Positions 1-12,121 of a stretch of 64,000 nt of DNA are shown piece by piece. Both the position numbers and the translations under genes were made by a program. Location: contig CALZFC010000004.1 in assembly GCA_945643635.1 (NCBI GenBank), forward strand, positions 963,501 through 1,027,500, read 5' to 3'. The notes under the pieces are model-generated. The model did no database searches. It was not told the origin of the DNA and was given only the letters and a program-made list of their open reading frames with translations. Each line of letters begins with the position of its first letter. The stretch's first letter is position 1. The DNA is from Allodiplogaster sudhausi. Lineage: Eukaryota; Nematoda; Chromadorea; Rhabditida; Diplogasteridae.

Positions 1-315
1 GACTTCACGGAAAACCTGCCGTAATTCTTGGAAACGGCAAAATCGAGCAAAACGAATTTCAGATTCGGTTTCATGGCATCATATAACCCCCTGGGGAAAG
101 TTTCAACAAAAAAAAATTTTTGGAAAAATTTTCCCTATTGGAGACGGCCTCTTTCGGATCGCAAATCTTGGAAAAGTAAGATATTGCCGAAAAATTTTCT
201 TATAGAGTACATCGCAAAAGTATTATAATAAGTTTTTGCATACACTCAAAATCGCTTAAAAATACCCTTTAGAGTGCCCTTTATTATCCCTATAAACAAA
301 ACAGTAGCAGCAAAA
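1..315. other. AT-rich stretch, no gene seen
   Basis: I see no supported gene here. A 66-codon frame at 28-228 is lysine- and phenylalanine-rich, as expected from A/T runs, and has no recognisable motif. The stretch leads directly into a tRNA-like sequence. Confidence 0.5.
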
Positions 316-321
316 AATTCG

Positions 322-396
322 TCACCAAAGGGAATCGAACCCAGACCTCGAAAATTGAAGGCGGGAGCGCAACCCACTACGCTGCCAACGCCACGT
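322..396 (-). repeat. tRNA-like (SINE-type) sequence
   Basis: On the minus strand this reads like a decayed tRNA gene. It has an A-box-like stretch (TGGCAGCGTAGTGG) followed about 40 bases later by a good B box (GGTTCGATTCC, 331-341). The T-arm pairs only partly and I cannot build a complete cloverleaf, so a functional tRNA is unlikely. Such A/B boxes are the internal RNA polymerase III promoter of tRNAs and of tRNA-derived SINEs. Similar tRNA-like pieces occur inside two otherwise unrelated elements of this window, near 3272 and 26848. Confidence 0.5.
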
Positions 397-559
397 TAGT
401 AGAGTCAAAAACCACGACTGATTTCGTATGTAAATTTTACTCATTTTTCAAAAATTCATATAAAATCGCAAATGCGACGAGCGCAGTTTTAAAATAGTTT
501 AGTACACATCTTTCGAGAAGGACTACATAGGAAACTTACTTGGATCACGATTGGCTGGG

Positions 560-1114
560 TTATGGAAAGAAGCTTCCCTCGTAAGTGAAGCTTGAGAGAG
601 TTGATGCGGGAGATGGTTTTTTTGGATCAAAAGAGGTGTATAGCTTTAGATCATCTGCGAAAAGAGAGCATTTTACAAGAGAGAAGGGCGACAAAATTTG
701 TGGGAGATCAGAAATGAAGCAGATAAAAAGAAGAGGAGACAGAACACAGCCTTGCGGCACGCCACTCAGGACAGCTTTAGGACTAGACAAGGAATGGTTT
801 ACACGTACTTTGAAAGACCTGTCTGTTAGAAAAGACGAAATCCAGTTTAGAAGATTTCCTCGAATGCCAATAAATGAGAGCTTGTGGATTAGCTTCTTGT
901 GAGAGACAACATCAAAGGCCTTGGCAAAGTCATAATAAAGAATGTCGGAACTCAGTCCTTTGTCTAGTGCAATTATCCAATCATTAGTAGACGCAAGCAA
1001 GTTTGTCTCAACTGAACGACGAGAACAGAAACCATGCTGTTGAGACGGAATAATGTTGTTAAGATTCAACCAAAAAAAGGAGTTTTTGTTGGCTTCTTTA
1101 ACCGTTAGCCGCAA
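560..1114 (-). pseudogene. Non-LTR retrotransposon reverse transcriptase fragment
   Basis: The 184-codon minus-strand frame is the central part of a LINE-type reverse transcriptase. In order it has QHGF (about residue 27), the catalytic block YYDFAKAFD with its aspartate (about 62-70), SGVPQGCVLSPLLF (about 118-131) and FADDLKLY with the catalytic pair of aspartates (about 153-160). These motifs and their spacing fit the RVT_1 family, of the jockey/CR1 kind by appearance. The family normally has an upstream endonuclease and a further several hundred residues after FADD. Here the similarity stops about 10 residues after FADDLKLY and nothing upstream looks like endonuclease, so this is a remnant truncated at both ends. 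A 105-codon frame on the other strand is its shadow. Confidence 0.85.
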
Positions 1115-1682
1115 ACATATTATTAATAATCGTTACTTCTTCAGAATGTACATCCACATTGATACCAGACGCTTTTCCGACGGTGAGGTTGTATATTAAA
1201 GTCGAGTTTGGTGGCTCTGAGAGACATATTAGATGTGTATATGTATAGCAATATATGCATTATGTGATCATGATTCATAGAAACGTTAACAGCATTGAGA
1301 ATAATTTGTTTCTTGCTTTAAAATATGAAAAATAACAACCTGAGGTAGCATGTTTGATTAAAATTTATCCTTGCAATCTAGAATACAAATTGCACTTTCA
1401 GAAAGGCGGCAACTTCTTCACAATTTTTTATTTATTTATTTATTGACAGCATTAATAATAATTTTAACGAAACATGATACCCAGTGTTTTTAGACTTGTG
1501 TGCCAGCATATTACAAACGACTAATATGGCTACATGATACCTTGTATTTCCACAAGGAAAAAATTCTTATCTATAACATAAAACAAAAGCTGCTTTCTAT
1601 TTTGTATTTTGTTTGACATGTTTTATTACAACTGCGTTTACGAAAAGTTGCGTCTGGTTGAGGCAGGCTTCTGAATAATGTT

Positions 1683-1718
<36 letters not shown>

Positions 1719-2285
1719 AAAACCCCATTGGGAATTAGATGAGAGAGAAGAAGGTTTTTTCGATAGGAAAATAATAAAAACAACGAGATTATGTGGTCGA
1801 GTTGCGGGATGTAATCAATTCCTAGCTATCAGTCACGGCATGAGGACTCTTCTTACGCAACGATTTGTAATTTTAATTGCCTAATTATTATAATTTTTCA
1901 TTATTTATATGAACACATTCGATGTTCATGGCGACATGCTCCACTTATCGGCATCTTAATATAATGTTTTGTGCGTAATGCTCCTCTGTCTGACAAAATG
2001 AATGTTGTCAGTTGTCATCGCGTTGTAATTCGTAACTTCGGCAACTTGCCACCGGGAGGTGACCCTTCTCCCCCAATGTCTTCCACTCTCTCCCGCTCAT
2101 GGCCATTCGTCATCTTGTAACTCTGAAGAAGACCAAGCAAAGGTGGCGGCATTTGTTATGTTTGGAACAAAGGAGAGAGAATTTTATTTACTTTATTTTA
2201 CTTACCATTAGCACATGGATAGGATTCAGGCAAACGGATCTCTGTCGATTGCTCAGCTATTTTATATTTCAGAAGGAAGCTATCA
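1115..2285. other. Intergenic, with repeat module and GA tract
   Basis: No supported gene. Bases 1357-1520 match a module found elsewhere (near 46390, 47920, 50610): a run ending in CACTTTCAGAAAGGC, then ACTTCTTCACAATT, then TTATTTATTTA and a 'CCAGTG..TTTTTAGAC' stretch. A GA dinucleotide tract follows at 1686-1715. At 1900-2000 there is a copy of the 'GAACAC..TCGATGTTCAT' module. At 2041-2100 a short stretch resembles the 'ACTTGCC.CCGGGA..GACCC' motif seen at 37930 and 39630. Confidence 0.55.
1686..1715. repeat. (GA)n microsatellite
   Basis: Uninterrupted GA dinucleotide run of about 30 bases, one of many CT/GA tracts in the window. Confidence 0.95.
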
Positions 2286-3261
2286 TTAAGAGAGCCTCTC
2301 TGTTAGGATCAAGCAGTCCTCAGTGGGAGCCTGCCCCGGGGCAAAAATTTCTGATTTGGTTATCCAAAATTTAATTTGGAGTACCCATGCGCACTATGAA
2401 GAAAATTAGAAGGTCAATTTTGTTAAAAAAAAATTTTCCTTGTCTGGGCATGCAAATGTATGGAAAAAGTTGAAGTCCCCATAACTTTCTTTAATATCAA
2501 TATTTGCCAATTTTATTTTTTTTAACGGAATCAACGTTGGATTCTGAACAAAATCAGCCCAGACGTCTTTCAGTCAACAATTTTTTTCACATCGAAAAAT
2601 TACTTTTAATATTTGGATTTGACGGTTAAGTACCTTATACTCATTTGTGTGTGGGTGTTATATCTCAAAATGTAGAGCATTAAAAACTGTATAACATATA
2701 TTCTTTTCGCTTCGTGTGCACTACCCCTAAGGGGTGGAAAATAGGCTCAAATATGGGTACCTCGGATATGTAGGATTCAAGGAATGCGTGAAAAGGAGTT
2801 AAATTCTTGTTGTAACATAAAATGAACCATTTCATTCGATTCAGCACGTGCTTCTTTTCAAAAAAGCTCCATATCAAAATTTCATAAAATTATCATCTTC
2901 CATGAAAAAAAAACATTTTTCGATTTTTCAGCCATTGTCAGAAAATGACCTAAAACTATTCGAATCGCTGTATTTTCAATGGTTTCAGTGAGAACAGAAT
3001 GCGGATAGTACTATTCAGTACGCGACAAAATTCTCTACAACATACATCCATGACATCTGGATAGGGCGTCCCTACCAATGACACTATCGATTTTCCTAAG
3101 GCGGTCGCGTTAAAACTAACAGATCCGCATTTTCCAACTTTTCGTGCAATCTTAATGTTTCTTACTCATCCAATGCATCATTCTGCTCCACGAAGCACAC
3201 AAAGGTCAGAACCGATGTTTGTTTTACAGATCTCTCGTGGTAAAAGCCCGCAAAAGGGTTT

Positions 3262-3335
3262 GCACGCGCGCGGCTTCGAACCTGGGACCCATGACTTTCG
3301 ACGTGCACAACCAATTGGCTAAAATGACGTTATAA
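3262..3335 (-). repeat. tRNA-like segment in left foldback arm
   Basis: Read on the minus strand it has an A-box-like stretch (TTTAGCCAATTGGTTG) and a perfect B box (GGTTCGAAGCC, 3272-3282). It is the mirror image of the segment at 4052-4125. The spacing resembles a tRNA, but the stems pair poorly. Confidence 0.5.
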
Positions 3336-4051
3336 ATTTCATTTCTGGAAAATGACAAAACCAATCTTAAAGGTTGACCTATCAGCCGATAGCTATTTTT
3401 GCGCTCTATCGAAATAAATATATCCACCAAACAGTGTAAATTGACGGTAAGGTCAAATAAGTGGCCAAAATATTCGAACCCAAAAAAGTAGATCAAAAAA
3501 GCTATTCATCATAACGTGATGTATGGGAAAGTTGTTCGTCTGAGCGAAAGCTATAGAATGGCATATAACATGTGGGGACAAGTTCAATCCGCGAGCAATA
3601 AAGGCCGCGGTAATGTATCACCAACAAACTTACTTTTAAAAGGACTTCAGGGCACTTTTTCGGTACTCCAACCGAATAGATAATAGTGACTGATAAAGAA
3701 TGTCCTCTCTATTAGTAAGAGTACCGAAAAAGTGCCCTAGAGTCCGTTGAAAAGTCAATATTTTGGGGGGAAATTTTCGCGGCTGTTATTGCTCGCGGAT
3801 TGAACTTGTCCCCACATGTTATATGCCATTCTATAGCTTTCGCTCAGACGAACAACTTTCCCATACATCACGTTATGATGAATAGCTTTTTTGATCTACT
3901 TTTTTGGGTTCGAATATTTTGGCCACTTATTTGACCTTACCGTCAATTTACACTGTTTGGTGGATATATTTATTTCGATAGAGCGCAAAAATAGCTATCG
4001 GCTGATAGGTCAACCTTTAAGATTGGTTTTGTCATTTTCCAGAAATGAAAT

Positions 4052-4125
4052 TTATAACGTCATTTTAGCCAATTGGTTGTGCACGTCGAAAGTCATGGGT
4101 CCCAGGTTCGAAGCCGCGCGCGTGC
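4052..4125 (+). repeat. tRNA-like segment in right foldback arm
   Basis: Mirror copy of the 3262-3335 segment; the B box GGTTCGAAGCC lies at 4105-4115. Because the element is a palindrome it carries two divergent pol III-type boxes. Confidence 0.5.
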
Positions 4126-5085
4126 AAACCCTTTTGCGGGCTTTTACCACGAGAGATCTGTAAAACAAACATCGGTTCTGACCTTTGTGTGCTTCGTGGA
4201 GCAGAATGATGCATTGGATGAGTAAGAAACATTAAGATTGCACGAAAAGTTGGAAAATGCGGATCTGTTAGTTTTAACGCGACCGCCTTAGGAAAATCGA
4301 TAGTGTCATTGGTAGGGACGCCCTATCCAGATGTCATGGATGTATGTTGTAGAGAATTTTGTCGCGTACTGAATAGTACTATCCGCATTCTGTTCTCACT
4401 GAAACCATTGAAAATACAGCGATTCGAATAGTTTTAGGTCATTTTCTGACAATGGCTGAAAAATCGAAAAATGTTTTTTTTTCATGGAAGATGATAATTT
4501 TATGAAATTTTGATATGGAGCTTTTTTGAAAAGAAGCACGTGCTGAATCGAATGAAATGGTTCATTTTATGTTACAACAAGAATTTAACTCCTTTTCACG
4601 CATTCCTTGAATCCTACATATCCGAGGTACCCATATTTGAGCCTATTTTCCACCCCTTAGGGGTAGTGCACACGAAGCGAAAAGAATATATGTTATACAG
4701 TTTTTAATGCTCTACATTTTGAGATATAACACCCACACACAAATGAGTATAAGGTACTTAACCGTCAAATCCAAATATTAAAAGTAAGTTTTCGTTGTGA
4801 AAAAAATAGTTGACTGAAAGACATCTGGGCTGATTTTGTTCAGAATGCAACGTTGATTCCGTTAAAAGAAAATTGAAAAATATTGACTTTTAAGCGAGAT
4901 ACATCAATTCAGAAATTATCAATACTTTTACCTGTTCACGGAAAAATATTTTTTGAAAAAAATTTTTTGCCATTTAATATTGTTACTGGGGCCCAGTACC
5001 ATGCCCGACTATGTTTTCACATTCGAAATCCAACGTCTGGATCTGGGGCACGCCCTACTGGAGGCATACAGAGAGGCTCTCTTAA

Positions 5086-5843
5086 AAGTGAATCGTGTGG
5101 CTCTAAATCACGACCAAATAAGCCAAAAATATGAAATAGTATTCATTCGTCGGAAATCTCTAAATACGTAATAATATTCGCAGAATTACTATCGATTTCT
5201 GAACTGGCAAGCATATATTTGAACTCCACTAACTTCGTTAAAGTAAATGGCATGTCTCCTACCAAAAGATTCAGAATTGCTGAAGTATGCGAGAGTGTAA
5301 AGCGTCAATAGAAAGGGGCCCTCGCTCCTGGTGGAAAGTTGCCGAAAAAGGCGGTCAGAGGTCTCCTCATTGATTGGATTACGAACTGTGACTACGTCAT
5401 CTCGCATTTCTTTTGTCTTCTTGTAAAACAAGAAAAAAATTCTCTCCTCTCTCCAAAAGTGCGGCGTTGCTTTGCCCGGTGGTTTACTCGGTCGCTATCT
5501 GCATATAATGGTTGCCACCAAACCATCTCCGTTAGTTCTTCGTTTTGTGATTTTTAATGTTTCATATCGAATTTGTTATGATTTCATTTGCATATGTAGG
5601 TATCTATGCACATAAATATTCTTTTTCTACACCTCGTCAACTGTTCCTCCCTCTCTCTCTGTCTTTCCCTCTCTTCTCTCTCTCTCATTCACCTCAAGTC
5701 GTGCTGTCTCACAATCACTATAGGACTCTATCTCTCTTTCTCCCTCTCTATCTGTCTCTTTATCTCTCTCTTTCTCTCTCTGTCTCTCTCCACGCATAGT
5801 AGTTCGATATTTTTAAACGATGAAAACGATAACAAGAAACCAC
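5086..5843. repeat. Modular repeat DNA with CT-rich tract
   Basis: No gene. It contains, on the plus strand, the module ATTGGATTACGAACTGTGAC (about 5373-5392), the 42-bp core (5474-5518: CCCGGTGGTTTACTCGG), and the 'CATATG..CTATGCACAT..TTTTCTACACCTC' run, then a broken CT tract (5646-5795). This order recurs many times in the window. Confidence 0.7.
5646..5795. repeat. CT-rich tract
   Basis: Interrupted CT repeat; the leucine/serine frames through it are by-products of CTCTCT. Confidence 0.9.
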
Positions 5844-8434
5844 TTAAGAGAGCCTCTCTGTAAGACTCAAGGAGGCCGCTATGGACGAATGCCCTAGAAA
5901 AATTTCATTTTTCTATTACCTTGAAAATATTATGAGGGATGCATATAGTCTTCATAACGAAGTTTATTTTTTCAAAAGTTTTTCAAAAAATTTTTTCTCT
6001 TAGTTATAAGTCGAAATGCTCCAAAAATTTTGCTAGACCATATCTCAAGTTATACTTAATATTTCGCGAAAATCTTTTTAATGTTAGATTCCTTGTTCAA
6101 AACTACACGAAAAAGTCCGCGGTGACTATTGTCGAAAAAAAATTATTTTTATTACTTTTGCCCAATTTAATTTTTTTTTATGTGCTTTTCAGTCAATAAC
6201 TTTTTTTTTACTATTACTTACAAAAAACTGAATCATCCATAAGAAAGAGCAGGAAAAACTACACATAATATGTCTCTACGAGGAAAAATCTCGGTTACTT
6301 TTTTTGGGTATCTCCATTTGAATATCGGTTTCTAAGCAAATTTCGGGGTAGGCTGCAAACTACGATATCAATCAAACTTCATAAATTCTTAAACTGAATA
6401 GTCTATTCGATGTCATTTTTTATGCTCTCAAAATGGTATATGATTTGTACATAAAAAATTAAGTCTTATGGTCGAAAATTGACTTTTTGTGTTTTAGGCC
6501 AATTTCTGGAGTTCAAATACGTATTCTTTGGACCTTTACTGGGTCATGTACTCTGATTTTCAAAATAATATTTAGACTAAAAGAAAGAGCTGCTAAAACT
6601 GAGTCTGATATAGCTTTATTACCAAAATCAGAGGATACTTTTTTGGAAACATGTATTTGAATGTTGCCTGTTGAAGGCGATATTACTGAATATTTCCTAG
6701 AAAATATTTCAAAATTGTCATTTTGAAAATCTAGCACCCAATAATGGGTATTCCATGATTCTTTGAAGTTCTTGTATGTTATACCACTCAAAAGTGCTCA
6801 AAAAGTCAAAAAATTTCATATTTACGAGCCTAGATGGCGAAATAAATGTACGAAAACTCCTTCGAAGTCAACTATCAGATCATTTGTGAGCCCGATTGCT
6901 AAGAAGGTCATAACCATTCGAAAGAGCAGAGACTTTTACATAATATATCCACCGATGAAAGAGCAAAAGCTGTACATTTTTCAGAAATCTTGAAATTTCG
7001 AAAAAAAAATCGGCTACAGGTTTCGACTATTTTGAGCTGTTCGGCGAAAAGTGGTAAAAATGAAAACAATGTTCTGAAAACTCAACCATAATGTTTGATG
7101 AGACGAGAAACATGAATTTGATGTTCATTTTCTACTTTTAAGTACCATCTATGGCACACTTGATCGAAATGAAATTTTTTTGCATATAATATTTCATTCT
7201 TCTGGCACAAGTACCCTGGATGGTACTCATAAGTAGAATATGAACATCAAATTCATGTTTCTCGTCTCAACAAACATTATGGTTGAGTTTTCAAAACATA
7301 GTTTCCATTTTTACCAGCTTTCGCTGAACAGATCAATATATTATGTAAAAGTCTCTGCTCTTTGGAATGGGTATGACTTTCATGGCAATCGGGCTCACAA
7401 ATTACCTGATAGTTGGCTTCGAAGGAGTTTTCGTATATTTATTTTGCCATCTAGGCTCGTAAATATGAAATTTCTTGACTTTTTGAGCACTTTTGAGTGG
7501 TATATCATACAAGAACCTCAAAGAATCATGGAATACCCATTATTGGGTGCTAGATGTTTCAAAATGACAATTTTCAAATATTTTCTAAGAAATATTCAGT
7601 AATATCGCCTTCAACAGGCAACATTCGAATACATGTTCCCAAAAAAGTATCCTTTGATTTTGGTGATAAAGCTATATCCTACTCAGTTTTAGCTGCTCTT
7701 TCTTTTAGTCTGAATATTATTTTGAAAATCAGAGTACAAGATCCAGTAAAGGTCCAAAGAATACATATTTGAACACCAGAAATTTACCTAAAACACAAAA
7801 AGTCAATTTTCGACCATAAGACTTAATTTTTTATGTACAAATCATATACCAGTTTGAAGAGCATAAAAAATGACATCGAATAGACTATTCAGTTTAAGAA
7901 TTTATGAAGTTTGATTGATATCGTGGTTTGCAGCCTACCCCGAAATTTGCTTAGAAACCGATATTCAAATGGAGATACCCAAAAAAAAGTAACCGAGATT
8001 TTTCCTCGTAGAGACATATTATGTGTAGTTTTTCCTGCTCTTTCTTATGGATGATTCAGTTTTTTGTAAGTAATAGTAAAAAAAAAGTTATTGACTGATT
8101 AAAACAAATTAAATTGGGCAAAAGTAATAAAAAAAAAATTTTCTCGAAAATAGTCATCGCGGACTTTTTCGTGTAGTTTTGAACAAGGAATCTAACATTA
8201 AAAAGATTTTCGCGAAATATTAAGTATTACTTGAGATATGGTCTCCCAAAATTTTGGAGCATTTCGACTTATAACTAAGAGGAAAAAAATGTTGAAAATT
8301 TTTTGAAAAAATAAACTTCGTTATGAAGACTATATGCATCCCTCATAATGTTTTCAAGGTTATAGAAAAATGAAATTTTTCTAGGGCATTCGTCCATAGC
8401 GGCCTCCTTGAGTCTTACAGAGAGGCTCTCTTAA
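5844..8434. mobile_element. TTAA-flanked long foldback element, about 2.6 kb
   Basis: Bounded by TTAA at 5844-5847 and 8431-8434, with inverted ends beginning GAGAGCCTCTCTG, the same end as the 2286 element. The arms run the full length and meet around a loop near 7150-7220. For example AAGACTCAAGGAGGCCGC near 5870 is mirrored near 8400, and the frames at 6513-6791 and 7554-7772 are mirror images. The interiors of this and the 2286 element look unrelated, so they share ends and target but not body. No transposase is encoded; the frames inside are chance frames in AT-rich DNA. Confidence 0.85.
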
Positions 8435-10837
8435 TGGTACTTCTTTTAGCGCCTTTCACAAGGGCAGAGAGCATGTGGTTCAGACCGGCGAATAATAATT
8501 ATTTAGGGTTTGGCTAAACAATGTATTGAAACGCAGAAAAAAAATCTAATTTGATCTACTTTTAATATGCTAGCTACTTCAAACTACAACTTTTCGGCGA
8601 AATCTTACAGAAACCGACGCATATCTGATTGTGAGAAGGCCGCAAATGTGAATCACCGATCGTTCTTGGTGCAGAAGTCATCTCTAATGTATCCACTCAC
8701 AAACTCAAAACTACCGTGTTCTCCTGTTCCATGAAGGTTGTATATTTTAATTGATATGTACTCTTCGTTTTTTTTCTTTAAGGAGCCGTCTCAAAGTGAA
8801 CAATATATTTTTCATAAGTGAAATTCTGCTAATTAATCTCTCCTTATCTTTTCGCGTAACTAGTCAAAATCTATTTCAATTTTCCAAACTATTGTAGTAA
8901 CGGTTCTATAAGGAACTTTTTGGGCCCCTTTAAAAACATCATCGATCATCTTTAATGTTTACCATTATAGTCGGTTCTCTCTAAATCACATGCTTTTCGC
9001 TTTTGTCTCTTGGCGGGAAGCGTGAGTTTTTGTTTAACCGACCTTGTGCTTCACACATTGCAAAGAGCATGCCGTAAAAATACTATCATAACCCTTTCAG
9101 AAGAGCAAAACAAATTCACATTCGCTCTGACACCCGGTGCTTTTCTGTAAGAGTGTTCGCATATCAAAGAAGAGTTCGATTGAAAGACGCTTTTTTAATA
9201 ATAGAAGGGGGAAGCTAATATTTTAATTGGTTTACTAGAATAGGAATTTCAAACTTAGATCTCTCAATCTCAAAAGAATTTTTTTCGAATCCTGAAATGC
9301 GCATTTTTAAAAGTAAGAGATCAGAATACAATATGACCGCTCAGAATATCTATTTGGTGAGATATATCGAATGGAATGTGCATTCATTGAAAATCATTCG
9401 GAAAACAATTAGTATTCGAATATCATTTCACATGTGTGCACTGTCAATACCATTTGTGCCAGTAAGCAGTTGGCTGACATCTTGAGAGAGAGGGAGAGAG
9501 AACAAGTAAGATAAAATAGTATCCAATGAAGACTTTCGAAGACGCACCAAAAGTCGTATGATGCCAGAAAATATATTCAGTAATCGACGGAGTAAACCAC
9601 CGGGCGTTTGTCTCCCGCTTCGGAAGAAGCAGTTTTTTCCATTAGCGTAACAAAAAAAAACCAAATGACGTGGTAGCAGTCCAGAAACAACAAGAAAGCT
9701 TAAAGAAAGATAAATAAATATTGTCATAGTTTATCTGTTGTAATTCGGAAAATATTATTTCAGCTGGGGACAAGATTTTTGTCTCGCTCTATAGAACAGA
9801 GGAGAGAGAAGGTTTTACAGTAGTAAAAGAAGCGTGATGACTTGGACGAAGTCTGCAATAATTCGAAACAGCTTTTTTTGTATGTTATTATATTTTTCTC
9901 ACTATAAAAATCCATTATTATGGAATAAACAAATAAAATCGATTCTAAAGTAATTTTTTTGCCTGCAAGTACATACATGCCATGCAGATATGCAAATTTA
10001 ATCTAAAAGATTAATTTACCAATAACTTCTCTCATTTAGCTACTTACAATCGAACTCGTCTTTGATATGTGAACATGCCTGTAGAAAAGCGACGGCTGTC
10101 AATGTCAATGTGAATTTGTTTGGTTATTCTGATTATGGCTAAATCCTGTGCAAGGGTCGGCTAAAGAAGCCAAAACAGTTTTTTTATTCACCTACCTGCC
10201 AGATCCATCGGCAACGCTGCTCTCGCTTGCATTTTTAATTGACGAATTATTCATTTCTATGAACCCTTTCGATGTTCATAGCGCCATGCTCTGGACGCGA
10301 GAGGCCGCCCCACTCATCGTCATCTAAATATTATTTTTTTTTGCGTAATACTCCTTAGTCAAATAAAAGACAAATCACTCTTCAGCATTCATTTTTCTTT
10401 ATTTGTCATTAGCCAATTTACGATCGGGCACTCGCTGAAATAGCAAAGCAAAATCTAAATCGTTTGCAATATGTATGCATACCTGCCTAAAACCACTGGC
10501 TTTCACCATTCGTTAAATTATTAATAGATGAAGTTGGATCAATTTACATTCTAGAAAAAAAAGAAAAAAATCTATAAACAAATTATGCAATTAAAATATG
10601 CACTCTTCCTCTCCCTAATAGCAAGAACATCGCTCTAGATCACGTTGCCCCTATCACTATTTCTCTCGCACTTAGTCTCTCGCTCTCTCTCTCCCTCTTC
10701 TGTCTCTCTCTTCTTATCTCTCTCAGCCAATGTGTTTAAAAAAACCCGGTCAATGTAGGTTGCTCGAACCATATGTATAAATTTCATTGGCGGTTGTAAA
10801 ATGGACTCGTCGGCCACGGTGTGATTCTGCCAATTTT
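8435..10837. repeat. Degenerate modular repeat DNA
   Basis: No supported gene in 2.4 kb. Recognisable pieces are: a module at 8640-8840 (AACTCAAAACTACCGTG..GAAGGTTGTATA) that recurs at 44950 and 49050; a module at 9000-9180 (CAAACAAATTCACATTC.. CGGTGCTTTTCTG); the 42-bp core in minus orientation at 9563-9606; a minus copy of the 'CGAACTCGTCTTTGATATG' module at about 10048; and a short CT-rich tract at 10670-10720. Confidence 0.6.
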
Positions 10838-10893
10838 TTTTTGTGAAAATGGCGGGAAATAAAATATGCGCAAATTCAAAGTAGAGGATGCTG

Positions 10894-12121
10894 TTAAGAG
10901 AGCCAATCTAAGAGACTCGAGCAGGGGCATGTCGGGAACAAAATTATTTTTTGATTTTCTTTTCTTTCTAAAGGCTTATGAGGCATCCTAAAAAGACCTC
11001 AAAAACATTTTTTCCAAAAATTATTTTCTTCAGTTTACCATGGATATGCACCGAAAACCCAAAAACGTTCAAATCATCATAACTTTGTTCGTTGTTAACA
11101 TATATTTATTTTGAATTGCTTGTTCGATTCAGAGTTGAAAGGTGCATAAAAAAGGTCTTAATGACATTTTGCAAAAAAATTTATTAAAGGCCTGATTTTG
11201 GCATTTTAATATTTCGAATGGTGCGTTTGGGGCATAAAAACTCCCCCATGTCAAAAAGCTGAAAGCACCACGTGAAAGAGCGTCCTTTTTAACCCCGAAC
11301 TAGATGCCTTTCATTCTGAAATCCGTACCCCTATTTTACAATATTTTGACATGAAGCGCGCATGTAGGGTCAAAATGGCGCATTTTCTGCCTCCGAAGCA
11401 CCGTGCAAGCGCATTCATCGATCCATAACTGCGCTCAATGTCAATATTACAAAATCGTAAGTATATCATCTAAGAGCTCTCACGGAGATCTTCAAATGTT
11501 ACATACATACTTCTATTGAAAAGTTTCAATTTATATGTGAAATTTCGTTCTGTACAATTAGAAGGCTTAAAAAACTACTTCAAAAACATTTTCGCCCGTC
11601 GAAACATACATCATAAGAAAGAGGATGAAATTTGCTACAATATGAACCCCTTTCAATGGAATTCCATGGATACGATCTTTTGTTATAAGCCATAAGAGTT
11701 GGATAACAAGGCCTTATGGAAAAAGTGTAGAAAAAAGGATTGGAATATTCTAATTCGAATAACCTAAAATGTGAATTCTTGAGCAAAATGACAGCGACGC
11801 TACTGGCACTACATTTATGATAATTTGTTTTGCAAAACGTCATTAGGACCTTTTTTATGCGCCTTTCAACTCGGAATCGAACAAGCAATTCAAAATAAAT
11901 ATATGTTAACAACGAACAAAGTTATGGTGATTTGAACTTTTTTGGGTTTTCGGTGCATATCCATGGTAAACTGAAGAAAATAATTTTTGAAAAAAATGTT
12001 TTTGAAGTCTGTTTAGGATGCCTCATAAGCCTTTGGATGGAAAAGAAAATCAAAAAATAATTTTGTTCCCGACATGCCTTACATAGAGCCCTGGTCGAAT
12101 CTCTCAGATTGGCTCTCTTAA
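10894..12121. mobile_element. TTAA-flanked foldback element, about 1.2 kb
   Basis: TTAA at 10894-10897 and 12118-12121 bounds inverted ends of about 290 bp that begin GAGAGCCAATCT. The inverted parts include GGCATGTCGGGAACAAAAT, and CCATGGATATGCACCGAAAA on both sides. A central 600 bp is not inverted. The frames at 11580-11912 and 11922-12152 cross arm sequence and have no recognisable domain. The end GAGAGCC and the TTAA target are shared with the elements at 2286 and 5844. Confidence 0.85.

Larger units (their letters stand above)
2286..5085. mobile_element. TTAA-flanked long foldback element, about 2.8 kb
   Basis: The whole element is a palindrome. Both ends read TTAA then GAGAGCCTCTCTG (2286-2302 and, inverted, 5069-5085). 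The arms meet around a loop of about 50 bases near 3668-3720. The inner arms are almost identical: the minus-strand frame at 3224-3496 and the plus-strand frame at 3891-4163 give the same 90 residues, and the pair at 2680-2877 and 4510-4707 the same 65. The outer 250 bases of the arms are more diverged. TTAA on both sides is the duplication expected of piggyBac-type transposases, but the end sequence is not the CCY start usual for that family and no transposase is encoded. It is best called a non-autonomous foldback element of uncertain superfamily. Confidence 0.85.

Noticed and set aside
585..902. 105-codon plus-strand frame
   Set aside because: Antisense shadow of the reverse transcriptase fragment.
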